Origin: Streptomyces sp. NBC_01549
GTDB taxonomy: Bacteria; Actinomycetota; Actinomycetes; Streptomycetales; Streptomycetaceae
NCBI RefSeq assembly: GCF_026339955.1
Contig: NZ_JAPEPW010000001.1
Location: forward strand, 1,612,001 to 1,676,000
Direction: 5' to 3'
Length of the DNA stretch: 64,000 bases
The translations under genes and the position numbers were made by a program. Below are positions 56,401 through 64,000 of this stretch, one piece after another. Position 1 is the first letter of the stretch. Each line of letters starts with the position of its first letter. The notes under the pieces are model-generated. The model saw only the letters and a program-made list of their open reading frames with translations, ran no database searches and was not told where the DNA came from.

Positions 56401-57044
56401 GCCGAGGTGACCTGCCCCTTGACCGGGATCGGCTTGCCGATTCCGCCTGTTGAGGCGTCCAGCCGGAACAGGCGGGTGCCGGGCCGGTCCTCACCACCGG
56501 ACTGGGTCAGGATCACCGTCTCACCAGGTCCGCAGCCCGGGTTGTAGTAGGACAGCGACGCCTTCAGGTCCAGCTTCGTCACCCGGCCGGAAGCCAGATC
56601 GACCACCGCGGTGAACCCGCCCCGAGCCATCAGCTGGGGCTTGTTGGTGAAGGTACGCGGCGCATAGACCACAACCGCCCGCTTACCCGAACCGGTGACG
56701 CAGGTGTTGCCGATCCAGGCGTCGGCGTCGAATCCCGGCTCGGAAAGCGACGCGATGGTGCGCCAGCTGTATCCGTCCTTCTTACCGGCGGTCAGGAGAT
56801 GGAAGCCGTCCGCGTCCCCCGAGGTCGTCCACGCCACATCGCCGGACGCCTGCCACCCCTTGCCCAGCACCGCGGCCCGCTCGGCCGACGGCACCGCGTC
56901 ACGCTGAGCCCCGGTCGCCGCCTTCGTGGCGGAAGACGTCGGTGCCGGTGGATCGGCCCAGGCCACGGACTGCGTAAGTCCGGCGAGTAACGCACCGGCC
57001 GCCAACGCGGCCAGCCGTGCCCGCATTCGTCTGCAGAGTCTCAA
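53417..57044 (-). pseudogene. 5' part of interrupted exported NucA/NucB nuclease gene
   Basis: Codons 1-1209 of a 1441-codon gene. A signal peptide (MRARLAALAAGALLAGLTQS, cleavage after AWA) is followed by a propeller-like region (about residues 60-430), a lysozyme-fold transglycosylase-like region (about 455-740, with TTQESNMWQAGREAV, GYGITQITDHMRMAG and ALWAYNSGFHPN), and a golvesin-like domain (about 850-1005). It then runs to FTHQ at the IS junction. The start is TTG at 57042-57044 or ATG at 57024-57026. As it stands it ends with a few IS-derived codons (SRQL). It may still make a truncated exported protein without the nuclease. Confidence 0.9.
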
Positions 57045-57396
57045 AACATCCCCTTCTCACATGGCTCCCGCACTACGAGAGCCCTGAAAGGGAAAGGGCA
57101 CCTTGACCACAATCCGGGCATGCCTGAGAGCCGCACACCGATTTCGCAGTTCGCTGATTCAGACAAGAATTGAGCGCGGTCAGCCGGTCAGTGCGCAGCG
57201 CAAGGTGTCGCCAAGATCCCCTCCCCGTTGACGGGAGAATGGAACAGACACCCAACCCGAGTCAATGAATTTCTCATAGAACTTTAAAGTTTCGGCCTTT
57301 GTGGCCGATAATCGCCCGGGAATAAATCGCCCCATGGAGGGAATCCTTCAGATATACGCGACCATCTCGACCATGAGCTTCGGTCCGGTTGGCACG
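57045..57396. other. Upstream region of the exported nuclease gene
   Basis: 352 bp on the minus strand before the nuclease start. It is the most AT-rich stretch in this part of the window (about 57240-57340), consistent with promoters and with acquired DNA. No gene is visible in it. Confidence 0.45.
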
Positions 57397-57431
57397 AAAA
57401 GGGCGCCCGGTGGGTCACCGGGCGCCCTTTT
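57397..57431 (-). terminator. Rho-independent terminator after the PBP gene
   Basis: AAAAGGGCGCCCGGTG (57397-57412) pairs perfectly with CACCGGGCGCCCTTTT (57416-57431) over 16 bp with a 3-nt loop. On the minus strand it ends in a T-run. It lies 30 bp past the PBP stop codon. Confidence 0.9.
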
Positions 57432-57460
57432 CCTTAGGCCCTGGTGGGCCGTTTTGACGA

Positions 57461-59758
57461 TTACTGCTGGTTGAGCGGGTTGAACGGGTCCTCTGGCGTG
57501 ATCTCGTCGGTCGGGGTCGGTGACGTGGTCGCCGGTGTCGTCGCCGGGGTGGTCGGGGGCTCGGAGGTCGGGGTCGGCGGGGCGCTGGTGGTGGGCGTCT
57601 CGATCGTCGGCGGCTCGGTGGTCGGGGTCTGCGACGGCGTCTCGCTCGGCGTCTCGCTGATCGTCGGCGTGGTGCTGGGCGCCATCGCCGCGCCCTGGGT
57701 GGTGTCCAGCTCGAACGTGGTGACGCCGCCCATCGCGTTGAAGGTGTACGCCGCCCATATCTGGGCCGGGAACCCACCGCCGTTGACACGGCCACCGCCC
57801 GCGGCGCCCTTCAGGGACACCTGCGTACCTTGCTTGACCACCTTGCCCTCGGCGTCCTTGCGGTCCTTGGGGACCTCTCCGAACAGACCGACCGAGGTGA
57901 CCAGGTTCGGCGTGTACCCGGTGAACCAGGCCGACTTGTTGTTGTCGGACGTACCCGTCTTGCCCGCTACCTGCTGGCCGTTGCGGTCGACCGCCTGGGC
58001 CACCGAGACCTGGGCCGTACCGTCGTTGACCACGCCGGTGAGCACCGAGGTGACGGTGTCGGCCGCCTCACTGCTGATGACCTGGTCGCCGATCGGGTTT
58101 GGGAAGTCGACCGAGCGGTCCTTGTGCTCGGCCGAGGCGACGATGGCCGGGGTGACCTTCCGGCCGTGGTTGTCGAGGGTCGCGTAGATGCCGGCCATCT
58201 CCATCGGACTCGCGCCCATGGTGCCGAGGGTCTGCGCGGGCACCGCCTGCATGCCCTTGGTGTCCATGCCGAGCTTGCCGGCGACCTTGAGGACCTCGTC
58301 CATTCCGACGTCGACGCCCATCTGCGCGAAGACGGAGTTGATGGACTTGTTCATCGCGGTCTGGACGGTGACGTCGCCGTAGTTCTGGTCGTCCTCGTTG
58401 GGCGGTGCGAAGCCGATGCTGCTGCCCTCGACGGAGCGACCGCTGGTGCCGTCGTAGACCGTGTCCGCCGTGATGTCCTGGCCGTCCTGCGTCTTGGCCT
58501 GCTCGTCCAGGGCCGCCGCGAAGATCAGCGGCTTGAAGGTAGAGGCCGGCTGGTAGTCGCGGCGCGTCGCGTTGTTCACGTAGTGCTTGAAGTAGTCCTC
58601 GCCGCCGTACATCGCCACGACCTTGCCGGTCTTGGGACTGACGGAGACCGCCCCGCCCTCGACGTCACCGTCGACCGTGCGATTCTTGGCGTCCAGCTTG
58701 CCGGTGAGCTTCGTCTTGACGGCGACTTCCAGCTGCGTCTGCTTCTTCTTGTCGATGTTGAGCGTGACCGTCCAGCCGCCCGCGTCGACCAGCGCCTTGG
58801 CGTCCTCGTAGTCGGCGGCGGCGCCCTGGGCCACGAGCCGGTTGGCCAGCGCGCTGTTGGCCGCGTCCACCAGATAGCCGGTCTGGCCCTCCATGCCGGG
58901 CACGCCCTTGGGGTCCTGCGGGATCGGGAACTTCATGGTCGCGCGCTTGGCGGCGGGCAGCCAGCCCTCCTCGACCATGTTGTCGAGGGTGTAGTTCCAG
59001 CGGGCCGTGACCAGCCGCTTGCCGGTGTCCGTGGCGACACCCCAGTCGTACTGACTCGGGGCCTGGAGCAGCGAGGCGAGGTACGCGCCCTGCTCGACCG
59101 AGAGCTGGCTCGCGTCCTTGCCGTAGTACGCCTGGGCCGCCGCCTGGATGCCGTAGGAGTTGCGGCCGTAGTAGCTGGTGTTGATGTAGCCCGCGAGGAT
59201 GTCGTCCTTGGACTGCTGGCGGTCCAGCTTCAGCGAGATGACCAGTTCCCTCAGCTTGCGCGTGACGGTCTGGTCCTGGGTGAGGTAGTAGTTCTTGACG
59301 TACTGCTGGGTGATCGTCGAACCACCCTGCTTGCCCTTGCCGGACAGAGTGTTGATCAGACCGCGGGCCGTGCCCTTGAGGTCGACGCCGGAGTCCTTGT
59401 AGAAGGACTTGTTCTCCGCGGCGACGAAGGTCTTCTGGACGTCCTGGGGCACCTTGTCCAGGCCGACGATCTCTCGGTTGACCTTGCCGGTCCGGGCGAG
59501 CGTGCTGCCGTCGCTGTACTTGTAGATGTTGCTCTGACGCTGTGCGTCCGCGTTGCCCTGAGGTATGGAGACGACCATGTAGAGCACGATGAAGGCGCCC
59601 ATGCCAAGTAGGCAGACGCCCAGGAAGGTGCCGAGGATCGTCTTCCAGTTCACGAACCGGCGTATGCCGGTGCGGCGGGGCTTCCCTCCGAACGAGGGCA
59701 TGGCCGCCGCGCGGCGGCCACCGTGCTGCCGCGCTCGTCTCTCTTGCGCTCGTCCCAT
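57461..59758 (-). CDS. Class A penicillin-binding protein (bifunctional)
   Basis: A 765-aa membrane enzyme of peptidoglycan synthesis. A cytoplasmic basic tail and one helix (residues 40-65) precede the transglycosylase domain (about 80-270) with AAENKSFYKDSGVDLKG (catalytic Glu) and GGSTITQQYVKN. The transpeptidase domain (about 350-640) has ASTFKPL (serine of SxxK), KSINSVF (SxN) and KTGTSDNN (KTG). A Thr/Pro-rich tail ends it. It polymerises glycan and cross-links peptides. A strong terminator follows. Confidence 0.95.
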   Translation of the reverse strand: MGRAQERRARQHGGRRAAAMPSFGGKPRRTGIRRFVNWKTILGTFLGVCLLGMGAFIVLYMVVSIPQGNADAQRQSNIYKYSDGSTLARTGKVNREIVGLDKVPQDVQKTFVAAENKSFYKDSGVDLKGTARGLINTLSGKGKQGGSTITQQYVKNYYLTQDQTVTRKLRELVISLKLDRQQSKDDILAGYINTSYYGRNSYGIQAAAQAYYGKDASQLSVEQGAYLASLLQAPSQYDWGVATDTGKRLVTARWNYTLDNMVEEGWLPAAKRATMKFPIPQDPKGVPGMEGQTGYLVDAANSALANRLVAQGAAADYEDAKALVDAGGWTVTLNIDKKKQTQLEVAVKTKLTGKLDAKNRTVDGDVEGGAVSVSPKTGKVVAMYGGEDYFKHYVNNATRRDYQPASTFKPLIFAAALDEQAKTQDGQDITADTVYDGTSGRSVEGSSIGFAPPNEDDQNYGDVTVQTAMNKSINSVFAQMGVDVGMDEVLKVAGKLGMDTKGMQAVPAQTLGTMGASPMEMAGIYATLDNHGRKVTPAIVASAEHKDRSVDFPNPIGDQVISSEAADTVTSVLTGVVNDGTAQVSVAQAVDRNGQQVAGKTGTSDNNKSAWFTGYTPNLVTSVGLFGEVPKDRKDAEGKVVKQGTQVSLKGAAGGGRVNGGGFPAQIWAAYTFNAMGGVTTFELDTTQGAAMAPSTTPTISETPSETPSQTPTTEPPTIETPTTSAPPTPTSEPPTTPATTPATTSPTPTDEITPEDPFNPLNQQ

Positions 59759-60029
59759 GGCTGAGTCCGCTCCGCTCGCTCTCGTGTCGCGCTCTCTTGT
59801 ACGCGTGTCCTGCCGCGTTCACTCACGCGCTCGCGTGTCGCGTTCATGCTCGTGCGCCACACAGGTTCGCCGCTGAGGTCAGCTCAGCAAACTAACACCA
59901 CGCGCTATGACAAAGGGCTGCCGATCCGCTCTTTTGCGGACGTGACAATCAGCACGTACTGCCCAGGACTGCGCATCCGCCCCATCTCAACCGACGAGCG
60001 AGAGGGGTGGAAGGTTGCCATGCGGGGTA
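59759..60029. other. Divergent region between the PBP and SPFH genes, left part
   Basis: 271 bp; with the operator and leader up to 60114 the gap is 356 bp. It has fewer GC bases than its flanks between 59880 and 59960. It should hold the PBP promoter on the minus strand. No gene is seen. Confidence 0.4.
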
Positions 60030-60043
60030 AAGTGATATCACTT
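60030..60043 (+). promoter_or_regulatory. Palindromic operator AAGTGATATCACTT upstream of SPFH
   Basis: A perfect 14-bp palindrome, 71 bp upstream of the SPFH start, followed at once by TTAGAT, a possible -10. The SPFH gene is overlapped by a gene for a small protein with a ribbon-helix-helix-like pattern (61137-61391). Such proteins bind short palindromes, so autoregulation of the operon is likely. I recall this type of motif from other actinobacterial SPFH operons but cannot check it. Confidence 0.6.
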
Positions 60044-60114
60044 AGATAGGCCCTGGATGGCCTTGGGCGGGCGGGAGCCGTACGGGCTTCCGCCGCACGA
60101 AAACGGGGGGACCC

Positions 60115-61140
60115 ATGCCGGAACACGACTCCACTCCCAGCGACTCCACTCCCAGCGACTCCACTCCCAGCGACTCCGATCACAGCGGCTCGACTCCCAG
60201 CGGCTCGAACCCCAGCGGCTCTGCCCCTCTCGCCGATGTGCCGCGGCTGCCCGATCCGCGCGTACGGGAGTTCACCGCGCACAGCATCGACGGCGGACTC
60301 GCGCTGCTGTTCGGGCTGGTCGGGCTGCTGCTCGGCGTGGGTATGATCGCGGCCGCCGCGGCGGTCTTCACCGGCGGCGCCAAGGCCGCGCTGATCGTTG
60401 CCGGCATCCTGATCGGCCTCGCCGCGTTCCTGGCGATGTGCGGGCTGAACACGGTGGCGCCCGGCGAGGCGCGGGTCGTCCAGCTCTTCGGGCGGTACCG
60501 GGGGACGATCCGCCAGGACGGGCTGCGCTGGGTGAACCCCTTCACCTCCCGTACGGCGATATCAACCCGGGTGCGCAACCACGAGACCGCCGTCCTCAAG
60601 GTCAACGACGCCTACGGCAACCCGATCGAACTCGCCGCGGTCGTGGTCTGGAGGGTCGAGGACACCGCGCAGGCCTCCTTCGAGGTCGACGACTTCCTGG
60701 AGTTCGTCGCCACGCAGACCGAGGCGGCCGTACGGCACATCGCGATCGAGTACCCCTACGACGCCCACGAGGCGGACGGTCTCTCGCTGCGCGGCAACGC
60801 CGAGGAGATCACCGAGAAGCTCGCCGTCGAACTCCACGCGCGTGTGGAGGCCGCCGGGGTCTCGATCATCGAGTCGCGCTTCACGCATCTCGCGTACGCT
60901 CCCGAGATCGCCTCCGCGATGCTCCAGCGCCAGCAGGCGGGCGCGGTGGTCGCGGCGCGGCGGGAGATCGTGGACGGAGCGGTGGGGATGGTCGAGGCGG
61001 CGCTCGCGCGGATCGCCGAGAGGGACATCGTGGAGCTGGACCCCGAGCGGAAGGCGGCGATGGTGTCGAACCTGTTGGTGGTGTTGTGCGGTGACCGGGC
61101 TCCGCAGCCCGTCCTGAACACGGGGTCCCTCTACCAGTGA
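60115..61140 (+). CDS. SPFH/Band 7 membrane protein
   Basis: A 341-aa prohibitin-like protein. Residues 5-35 are Ser/Pro/Asp repeats from a 15-bp tandem DNA repeat. Two helices (about 64-90 and 93-112) precede the SPFH domain (NTVAPGEARVVQLFGRYRGT then IRQDGLRWVNPF; about residues 115-270). A coiled coil with RQQAGAVVAARREIVDGAVG follows. SPFH proteins form large membrane scaffolds. The stop overlaps the next start by GTGA. Confidence 0.92.
   Translation: MPEHDSTPSDSTPSDSTPSDSDHSGSTPSGSNPSGSAPLADVPRLPDPRVREFTAHSIDGGLALLFGLVGLLLGVGMIAAAAAVFTGGAKAALIVAGILIGLAAFLAMCGLNTVAPGEARVVQLFGRYRGTIRQDGLRWVNPFTSRTAISTRVRNHETAVLKVNDAYGNPIELAAVVVWRVEDTAQASFEVDDFLEFVATQTEAAVRHIAIEYPYDAHEADGLSLRGNAEEITEKLAVELHARVEAAGVSIIESRFTHLAYAPEIASAMLQRQQAGAVVAARREIVDGAVGMVEAALARIAERDIVELDPERKAAMVSNLLVVLCGDRAPQPVLNTGSLYQ
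60127..60216 (+). repeat. Six-copy 15-bp tandem repeat at the SPFH N-terminus
   Basis: Three exact copies of GACTCCACTCCCAGC (60127-60171) are followed by three diverged copies (GACTCCGATCACAGC, GGCTCGACTCCCAGC, GGCTCGAACCCCAGC). They encode DSTPS-type pentapeptides. Copy number could vary between strains. Confidence 0.9.
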
Positions 61141-61391
61141 CGGATCCCTCCGAAGAGTCGGCCCCCCGGCGTCGGCCGCAGCAGCGCAAGCAGGTTCTGC
61201 TGCGGCTGGATCCGCTGGTCCATGAGGCGCTGGCGCGGTGGGCGGGGGACGAGCTGCGCTCGGCCAACGCGCAGATCGAGTATCTGTTGCGGCGGGCGCT
61301 CACGGAGGCGGGGCGGTTGCCGGGTGGGGCGGGGCCGATTCCCCGGCGGGGGCGACCGGCCGCTTCCGCGACGGGGGAACCGGAGGAGTAG
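61137..61391 (+). CDS. Small ribbon-helix-helix-like protein coupled to SPFH
   Basis: An 84-aa basic protein. KQVLLRLDPLVHEALARWAG followed by DELRSANAQIEYLLRRALTE has the beta-strand plus two-helix pattern of Arc/MetJ/CopG (RHH) repressors. The GTG start overlaps the SPFH stop (GTGA), so translation is coupled. It probably binds the palindrome at 60030-60043 and controls its own operon. A G-rich stem-loop follows. A toxin-antitoxin role is less likely because no toxin gene adjoins it. Confidence 0.75.
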   Translation: MTDPSEESAPRRRPQQRKQVLLRLDPLVHEALARWAGDELRSANAQIEYLLRRALTEAGRLPGGAGPIPRRGRPAASATGEPEE

Positions 61392-61405
61392 GCACCACCT
61401 CCGCC

Positions 61406-61450
61406 CCCCACCCACCCCCGGACGGGTTTGCCGTCCGCGGGTGGGTGGGG
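61406..61450 (+). terminator. Stem-loop terminator of the SPFH operon
   Basis: CCCCACCCACCC (61406-61417) pairs with GGGTGGGTGGGG (61439-61450), and GGACGG/CCGTCC (61420-61425 and 61431-61436) extends it inward. It starts 15 bp past the RHH stop codon. Confidence 0.8.
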
Positions 61451-61479
61451 GTTGATCGCGCAGTTCCCCGCGCCCCTGA
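61441..61479 (+). repeat. Streptomyces intergenic repeat copy downstream of the SPFH operon
   Basis: GTGGGTGGGGGTTGATCGCG then CAGTTCCCCGCGCCCCTGA matches the widespread Streptomyces element most fully among the copies here. It overlaps the right arm of the terminator. The family lies mostly after 3' ends of genes. Confidence 0.65.
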
Positions 61480-61554
61480 AATGCGTGGTGACGGAACCGT
61501 GACAATCGGCTGTGACCTGCGCGGACGTGGGGCTCGGCATGATCTATTCTCGGT

Positions 61555-61589
61555 GTGTATACGTGCGGTGTATACGCCGTATGTAGAGT
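61555..61589 (+). promoter_or_regulatory. PadR promoter with direct-repeat operator
   Basis: GTGTATAC occurs at 61555-61562 and 61568-61575, a 13-bp direct repeat with GTATAC palindromes inside. A -10 TAGAGT is at 61584-61589. The padR-type ATG follows 7 nt later (61597), so the transcript would be leaderless. The repeats lie where the -35 should be, so PadR binding would block its own promoter. Confidence 0.6.
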
Positions 61590-61596
61590 GCTCCGC

Positions 61597-62121
61597 ATGT
61601 CCATCGGTCACACCCTCCTAGGACTCCTGGAGTCCGGGCCCCGTCACGGTTACGACCTGAAGCGGGCCTTCGACGAGAAGTTCGGTCACGACCGGCCGCT
61701 GCACTACGGCCAGGTCTACTCGACGATGTCGCGGCTGCTCAAGCACGGCCTCGTCGAGGTCGACGGAATTGAGGCGGGCGGCGGCCCGGAGCGGAAGCGG
61801 TACGCGATCACCGACGCCGGGATCACCGACGTACAGCAGTGGCTCGCGACGCCGGAGAAGCCCGAGCCGTATCTCCAGTCGACCCTCTACACAAAGGTCG
61901 TTCTCGCGCTGCTCACCCACCGGGACGCGTCCGAGATCCTCGACACACAGCGGTCCGAGCACCTGCGCATGATGCGCATCCTGACGGATCGCAAGCGCAA
62001 GGGCGACCTCGCCGACCAGCTGATCTGCGACCACGCCCTCTTCCACCTGGAGGCCGACCTGCGGTGGCTCGAGCTCACCGCCGCGCGCCTCGACAAACTC
62101 GCCGAGGCGGTAACCCGATGA
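61597..62121 (+). CDS. PadR-family transcriptional regulator
   Basis: A 174-aa PadR protein. The winged helix (MSIGHTLLGLLESGPRHGYD then LKRAFDEKFG, LHYGQVYSTMSRLLKHGLVE) spans residues 1-80. A C-terminal helical dimer domain follows, with FHLEADLRWLELTAARLDKL. The stop overlaps the next start by ATGA. It likely represses the ABC efflux genes downstream until an inducer binds. The start at 61597 is chosen from the family N-terminus. Confidence 0.93.
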   Translation: MSIGHTLLGLLESGPRHGYDLKRAFDEKFGHDRPLHYGQVYSTMSRLLKHGLVEVDGIEAGGGPERKRYAITDAGITDVQQWLATPEKPEPYLQSTLYTKVVLALLTHRDASEILDTQRSEHLRMMRILTDRKRKGDLADQLICDHALFHLEADLRWLELTAARLDKLAEAVTR

Positions 62122-62804
62122 CCCCCGCAGGCTCCCTGCTCGCGGCCCACGACCTGCGCAAGGCGTACGGCCCCACCAACGCCCTCGACGGCGCCGAGTT
62201 CTCCATCCACCCGGGCGAAGTCGTCGCCGTGATGGGCCCCTCCGGCTCCGGCAAGTCGACCCTGCTGCACTGCCTGGCCGGCATCGTGACACCGGACTCC
62301 GGCTCGATCGTCTACAACGGCCAGGAGATGGCGACCATGAACGACGCCCAGCGCAGTGCGCTGCGGCGCAGCGAGTTCGGGTTCGTGTTCCAGTTCGGCC
62401 AGCTCGTGCCGGAGTTGACCTGCGTCGAGAACGTCGCGCTCCCGCTGCGGCTCAACGGGACCGGGCGCAAGGAGGCCGAACGGGCCGCCCTGTCGTGGAT
62501 GCAACGGCTGGAGGTCGACGACCTCGCGGCGAAGCGACCCGGTGAGGTGTCCGGCGGTCAGGGGCAGCGGGTCGCCGTCGCCCGATCGCTCGTCACCAGT
62601 CCCCGGGTGCTGTTCGCCGACGAACCGACCGGCGCGCTGGACTCCCTCAACGGCGAGCGCGTGATGGAGCTGCTCACGGAGGCGGCCCGCTCGACCAACG
62701 CGGCGGTCGTGCTGGTGACGCACGAGGCACGCGTGGCCGCCTACTCGGACCGCGAGATCGTCGTACGGGACGGCAAGTCCAAGGACATGGAGCGCATCGT
62801 ATGA
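62118..62804 (+). CDS. MacB-type ABC transporter ATPase
   Basis: A 228-aa ATPase. Walker A is MGPSGSGKSTLLHCLAG near residues 39-55, the signature VSGGQGQRVAVARSL near 143, and Walker B VLFADEPTGALDS near 167. The H-loop is VLVTHEARVAAYSD. It belongs to the LolD/MacB group, which works with FtsX-type permeases. Start and stop overlap neighbours by ATGA, so the three genes form a coupled operon. The substrate is unknown; peptide or antibiotic export are options. Confidence 0.94.
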   Translation: MTPAGSLLAAHDLRKAYGPTNALDGAEFSIHPGEVVAVMGPSGSGKSTLLHCLAGIVTPDSGSIVYNGQEMATMNDAQRSALRRSEFGFVFQFGQLVPELTCVENVALPLRLNGTGRKEAERAALSWMQRLEVDDLAAKRPGEVSGGQGQRVAVARSLVTSPRVLFADEPTGALDSLNGERVMELLTEAARSTNAAVVLVTHEARVAAYSDREIVVRDGKSKDMERIV

Positions 62805-64000
62805 GCATGCGTCAGTGGTCCAAAGATCTCGCCATGGGGGTCCGGTTCGCCTTCTCCGGCGGACGCGAAGGGTGGGTCCGGGCACTGCTGACAGCGGTCG
62901 GTGTCGGACTCGGCGTGGCACTGCTGCTGCTGACGACGGCGATACCGAACGCGCTGGCCGCGCGCGACCATCGCAGCAGCTCCCGGGACGACTTCACGTA
63001 CAGCGGGAAGAAGCTGCCGAAGGCGGACGACACGCTCGTCATCGGCCGCTCCGACACGACGTTCCGCGAAAAGGACGTACGCGGCCGGCTCCTGGAGGCC
63101 GAGGGCCCGCAGGCCCCGCTGCCGCCGGGCGTCGGGAAGTTCCCCGCGAAGGGCGACATGGTCGTCTCACCCGCGCTCGACAGGCTGCTCAAGTCCGACG
63201 GCGGCAAGCTGCTGCGCGACCGCCTGCCCTACCGGGTCACCGGCACCATCGGGCAGTCCGGTCTCATCGGACCCGCCGAACTCGCCTACTACGCGGGCGT
63301 CGACGGGCTGGCGAGCCAACTGGCCAACGGCGGCGTCGAGCGCATCGACTATTTCGGACCCTCCCCCGGGAGCGCGCCGGACAAGTTGGACCCGGTGCTG
63401 CTCCTGCTCGTCCTGATGGTCTTCATCGTGCTGCTGATGCCGGTCGGCGTGTTCATCGCGGCGGCCGTGCGCTTCGGCGGCGAGCGCCGGGACCGCCGGC
63501 TCGCGGCGCTGCGGCTGGTCGGCGCGGACGGACGGATGGTGCGCCGGATCGCGGGCGGCGAGGCGCTCGCCGGAGCGCTGCTCGGGCTCGTCCTCGGCAC
63601 CGGCTTCTTCCTGGCCGGGCGTCAGCTGGCGACCCTGCTGGTCGTGCGCGACATCAGCATGTTCCCGAGCGACCTCAACCCCTCGCCCGCGCTGGCCGTG
63701 CTCGTCGCTCTCGCCGTGCCGGCCGCGGCCGTCCTGGTGACGCTGTTCGCGCTGCGCGGGGTCGTCATCGAACCGCTCGGTGTGGTCCGCACGGCGAAGC
63801 CGCCGCGGCGCCGGCTGTGGTGGCGGCTGCTGCTGCCGCTGGGCGGCCTCGGGCTGCTGTACCCGATGATCGGCCAGGGCAACGACAACGGGAACTTCAA
63901 CCAGTGGCTGGTGATCGGTGGCACGGTGCTGCTGCTCGTCGGCGTCACCGCGCTGCTGCCGTGGGTCGTCGAGGCCGTCGTGGCCCGGCTGAACTCCGGC
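62801..64000 (+). CDS. FtsX-type ABC permease, N-terminal part
   Basis: The first 400 codons; the gene continues beyond the window. MSMRQWSKDLAMGVRFAFSG is followed by a helix (about residues 30-50), an extracellular domain (about 50-190), three helices with FtsX features (LLLLVLMVFIVLLMPVGVFI, GGEALAGALLGLVLGTGFFL, VALAVPAAAVLVTLFALRGV), and a further pair from about residue 345. The ATG overlaps the ATPase stop by ATGA. It should form the membrane half of the transporter regulated by the PadR protein. Confidence 0.9.
   Translation, partial: MSMRQWSKDLAMGVRFAFSGGREGWVRALLTAVGVGLGVALLLLTTAIPNALAARDHRSSSRDDFTYSGKKLPKADDTLVIGRSDTTFREKDVRGRLLEAEGPQAPLPPGVGKFPAKGDMVVSPALDRLLKSDGGKLLRDRLPYRVTGTIGQSGLIGPAELAYYAGVDGLASQLANGGVERIDYFGPSPGSAPDKLDPVLLLLVLMVFIVLLMPVGVFIAAAVRFGGERRDRRLAALRLVGADGRMVRRIAGGEALAGALLGLVLGTGFFLAGRQLATLLVVRDISMFPSDLNPSPALAVLVALAVPAAAVLVTLFALRGVVIEPLGVVRTAKPPRRRLWWRLLLPLGGLGLLYPMIGQGNDNGNFNQWLVIGGTVLLLVGVTALLPWVVEAVVARLNSG

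Noticed and set aside
60127..60216. Regular repeats considered as a CRISPR array
   Set aside because: 15-bp units without spacers, in frame inside the SPFH gene. The repeats at 42426-42485 were rejected for the same reason. No cas genes are present.
61137..61391. RHH-like protein considered as an antitoxin
   Set aside because: No toxin-sized gene follows; a terminator and repeat do. It is coupled to SPFH instead.

Overview
The window is 64 kb of very GC-rich chromosome with strong third-position GC bias, GTG/TTG starts and ATGA/GTGA gene overlaps. The gene set is actinobacterial: a WhiB-like protein, PAS/GAF-SpoIIE-HATPase phosphatases, DUF2690, DUF4245, DUF402, polyphosphate glucokinase and GlpX. 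Together with Streptomyces-type intergenic repeats this points to a Streptomyces chromosome core. I saw no tRNA, rRNA, CRISPR array or prophage.

Layout. 1-3739 (minus): the start of a peptide ABC transporter operon (binding lipoprotein, two permeases, beginning of an ATPase), with strong hairpins after the lipoprotein gene. 4460-8892 (minus): typA/bipA and a second, unusual peptide-binding lipoprotein. 9287-14516 (plus): a small conserved protein and succinate dehydrogenase sdhC-like/sdhA/sdhB, split between sdhA and sdhB by an antisense tnpB element. 14491-17356 (minus): a compact four-gene operon (TIM-barrel protein, APH-type kinase, two paralogous small membrane proteins) with an IS701-family insertion 44 bp ahead of its first gene. 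18851-24882: a coiled-coil membrane protein, a PAS/GAF/SpoIIE/HATPase phosphatase, an RsbW-type kinase, a Nudix enzyme and a 60-aa protein. 25217-31075: a GntR regulator, a threonine-synthase-like PLP enzyme, an SNF2 helicase and YchF. 31252-44727: housekeeping carbon and isoprenoid metabolism (ppgK, ispH, xseAB, a RutE/HadB-like nitroreductase, glpX, wblI, class I and class II fumarases) with several DUF proteins. 44854-49688: a DUF402 protein, a GAF-SpoIIE phosphatase preceded by a coupled 73-aa gene, and catalase. 57461-64000: a class A penicillin-binding protein, an SPFH-RHH two-gene operon, and a PadR-regulated MacB/FtsX-type ABC operon that runs off the right edge.

The most striking locus is 49802-57044. 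A very large exported protein (signal peptide, propeller-like region, lysozyme-fold transglycosylase-like region, golvesin-like domain, C-terminal NucA/NucB DNase domain) was cut in two by an IS701-family element with a 5-bp target duplication. Removing the element and one duplication copy restores a perfect 1441-codon reading frame. Facing its DNase end are an SMI1/KNR4 (SUKH-type) gene and a DUF6461 gene, both plausible immunity proteins. I read this as a polymorphic-toxin-like nuclease/immunity locus whose effector has been switched off by transposition.

The second notable locus is the tnpB element. Its ends, putative TTCAT TAM, 3' hairpins and adjacent guide can be read directly, and the guide matches the reconstructed empty sdhA-sdhB junction. 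Gene names rest on motifs visible in the translations and on remembered family features; no database search was run.
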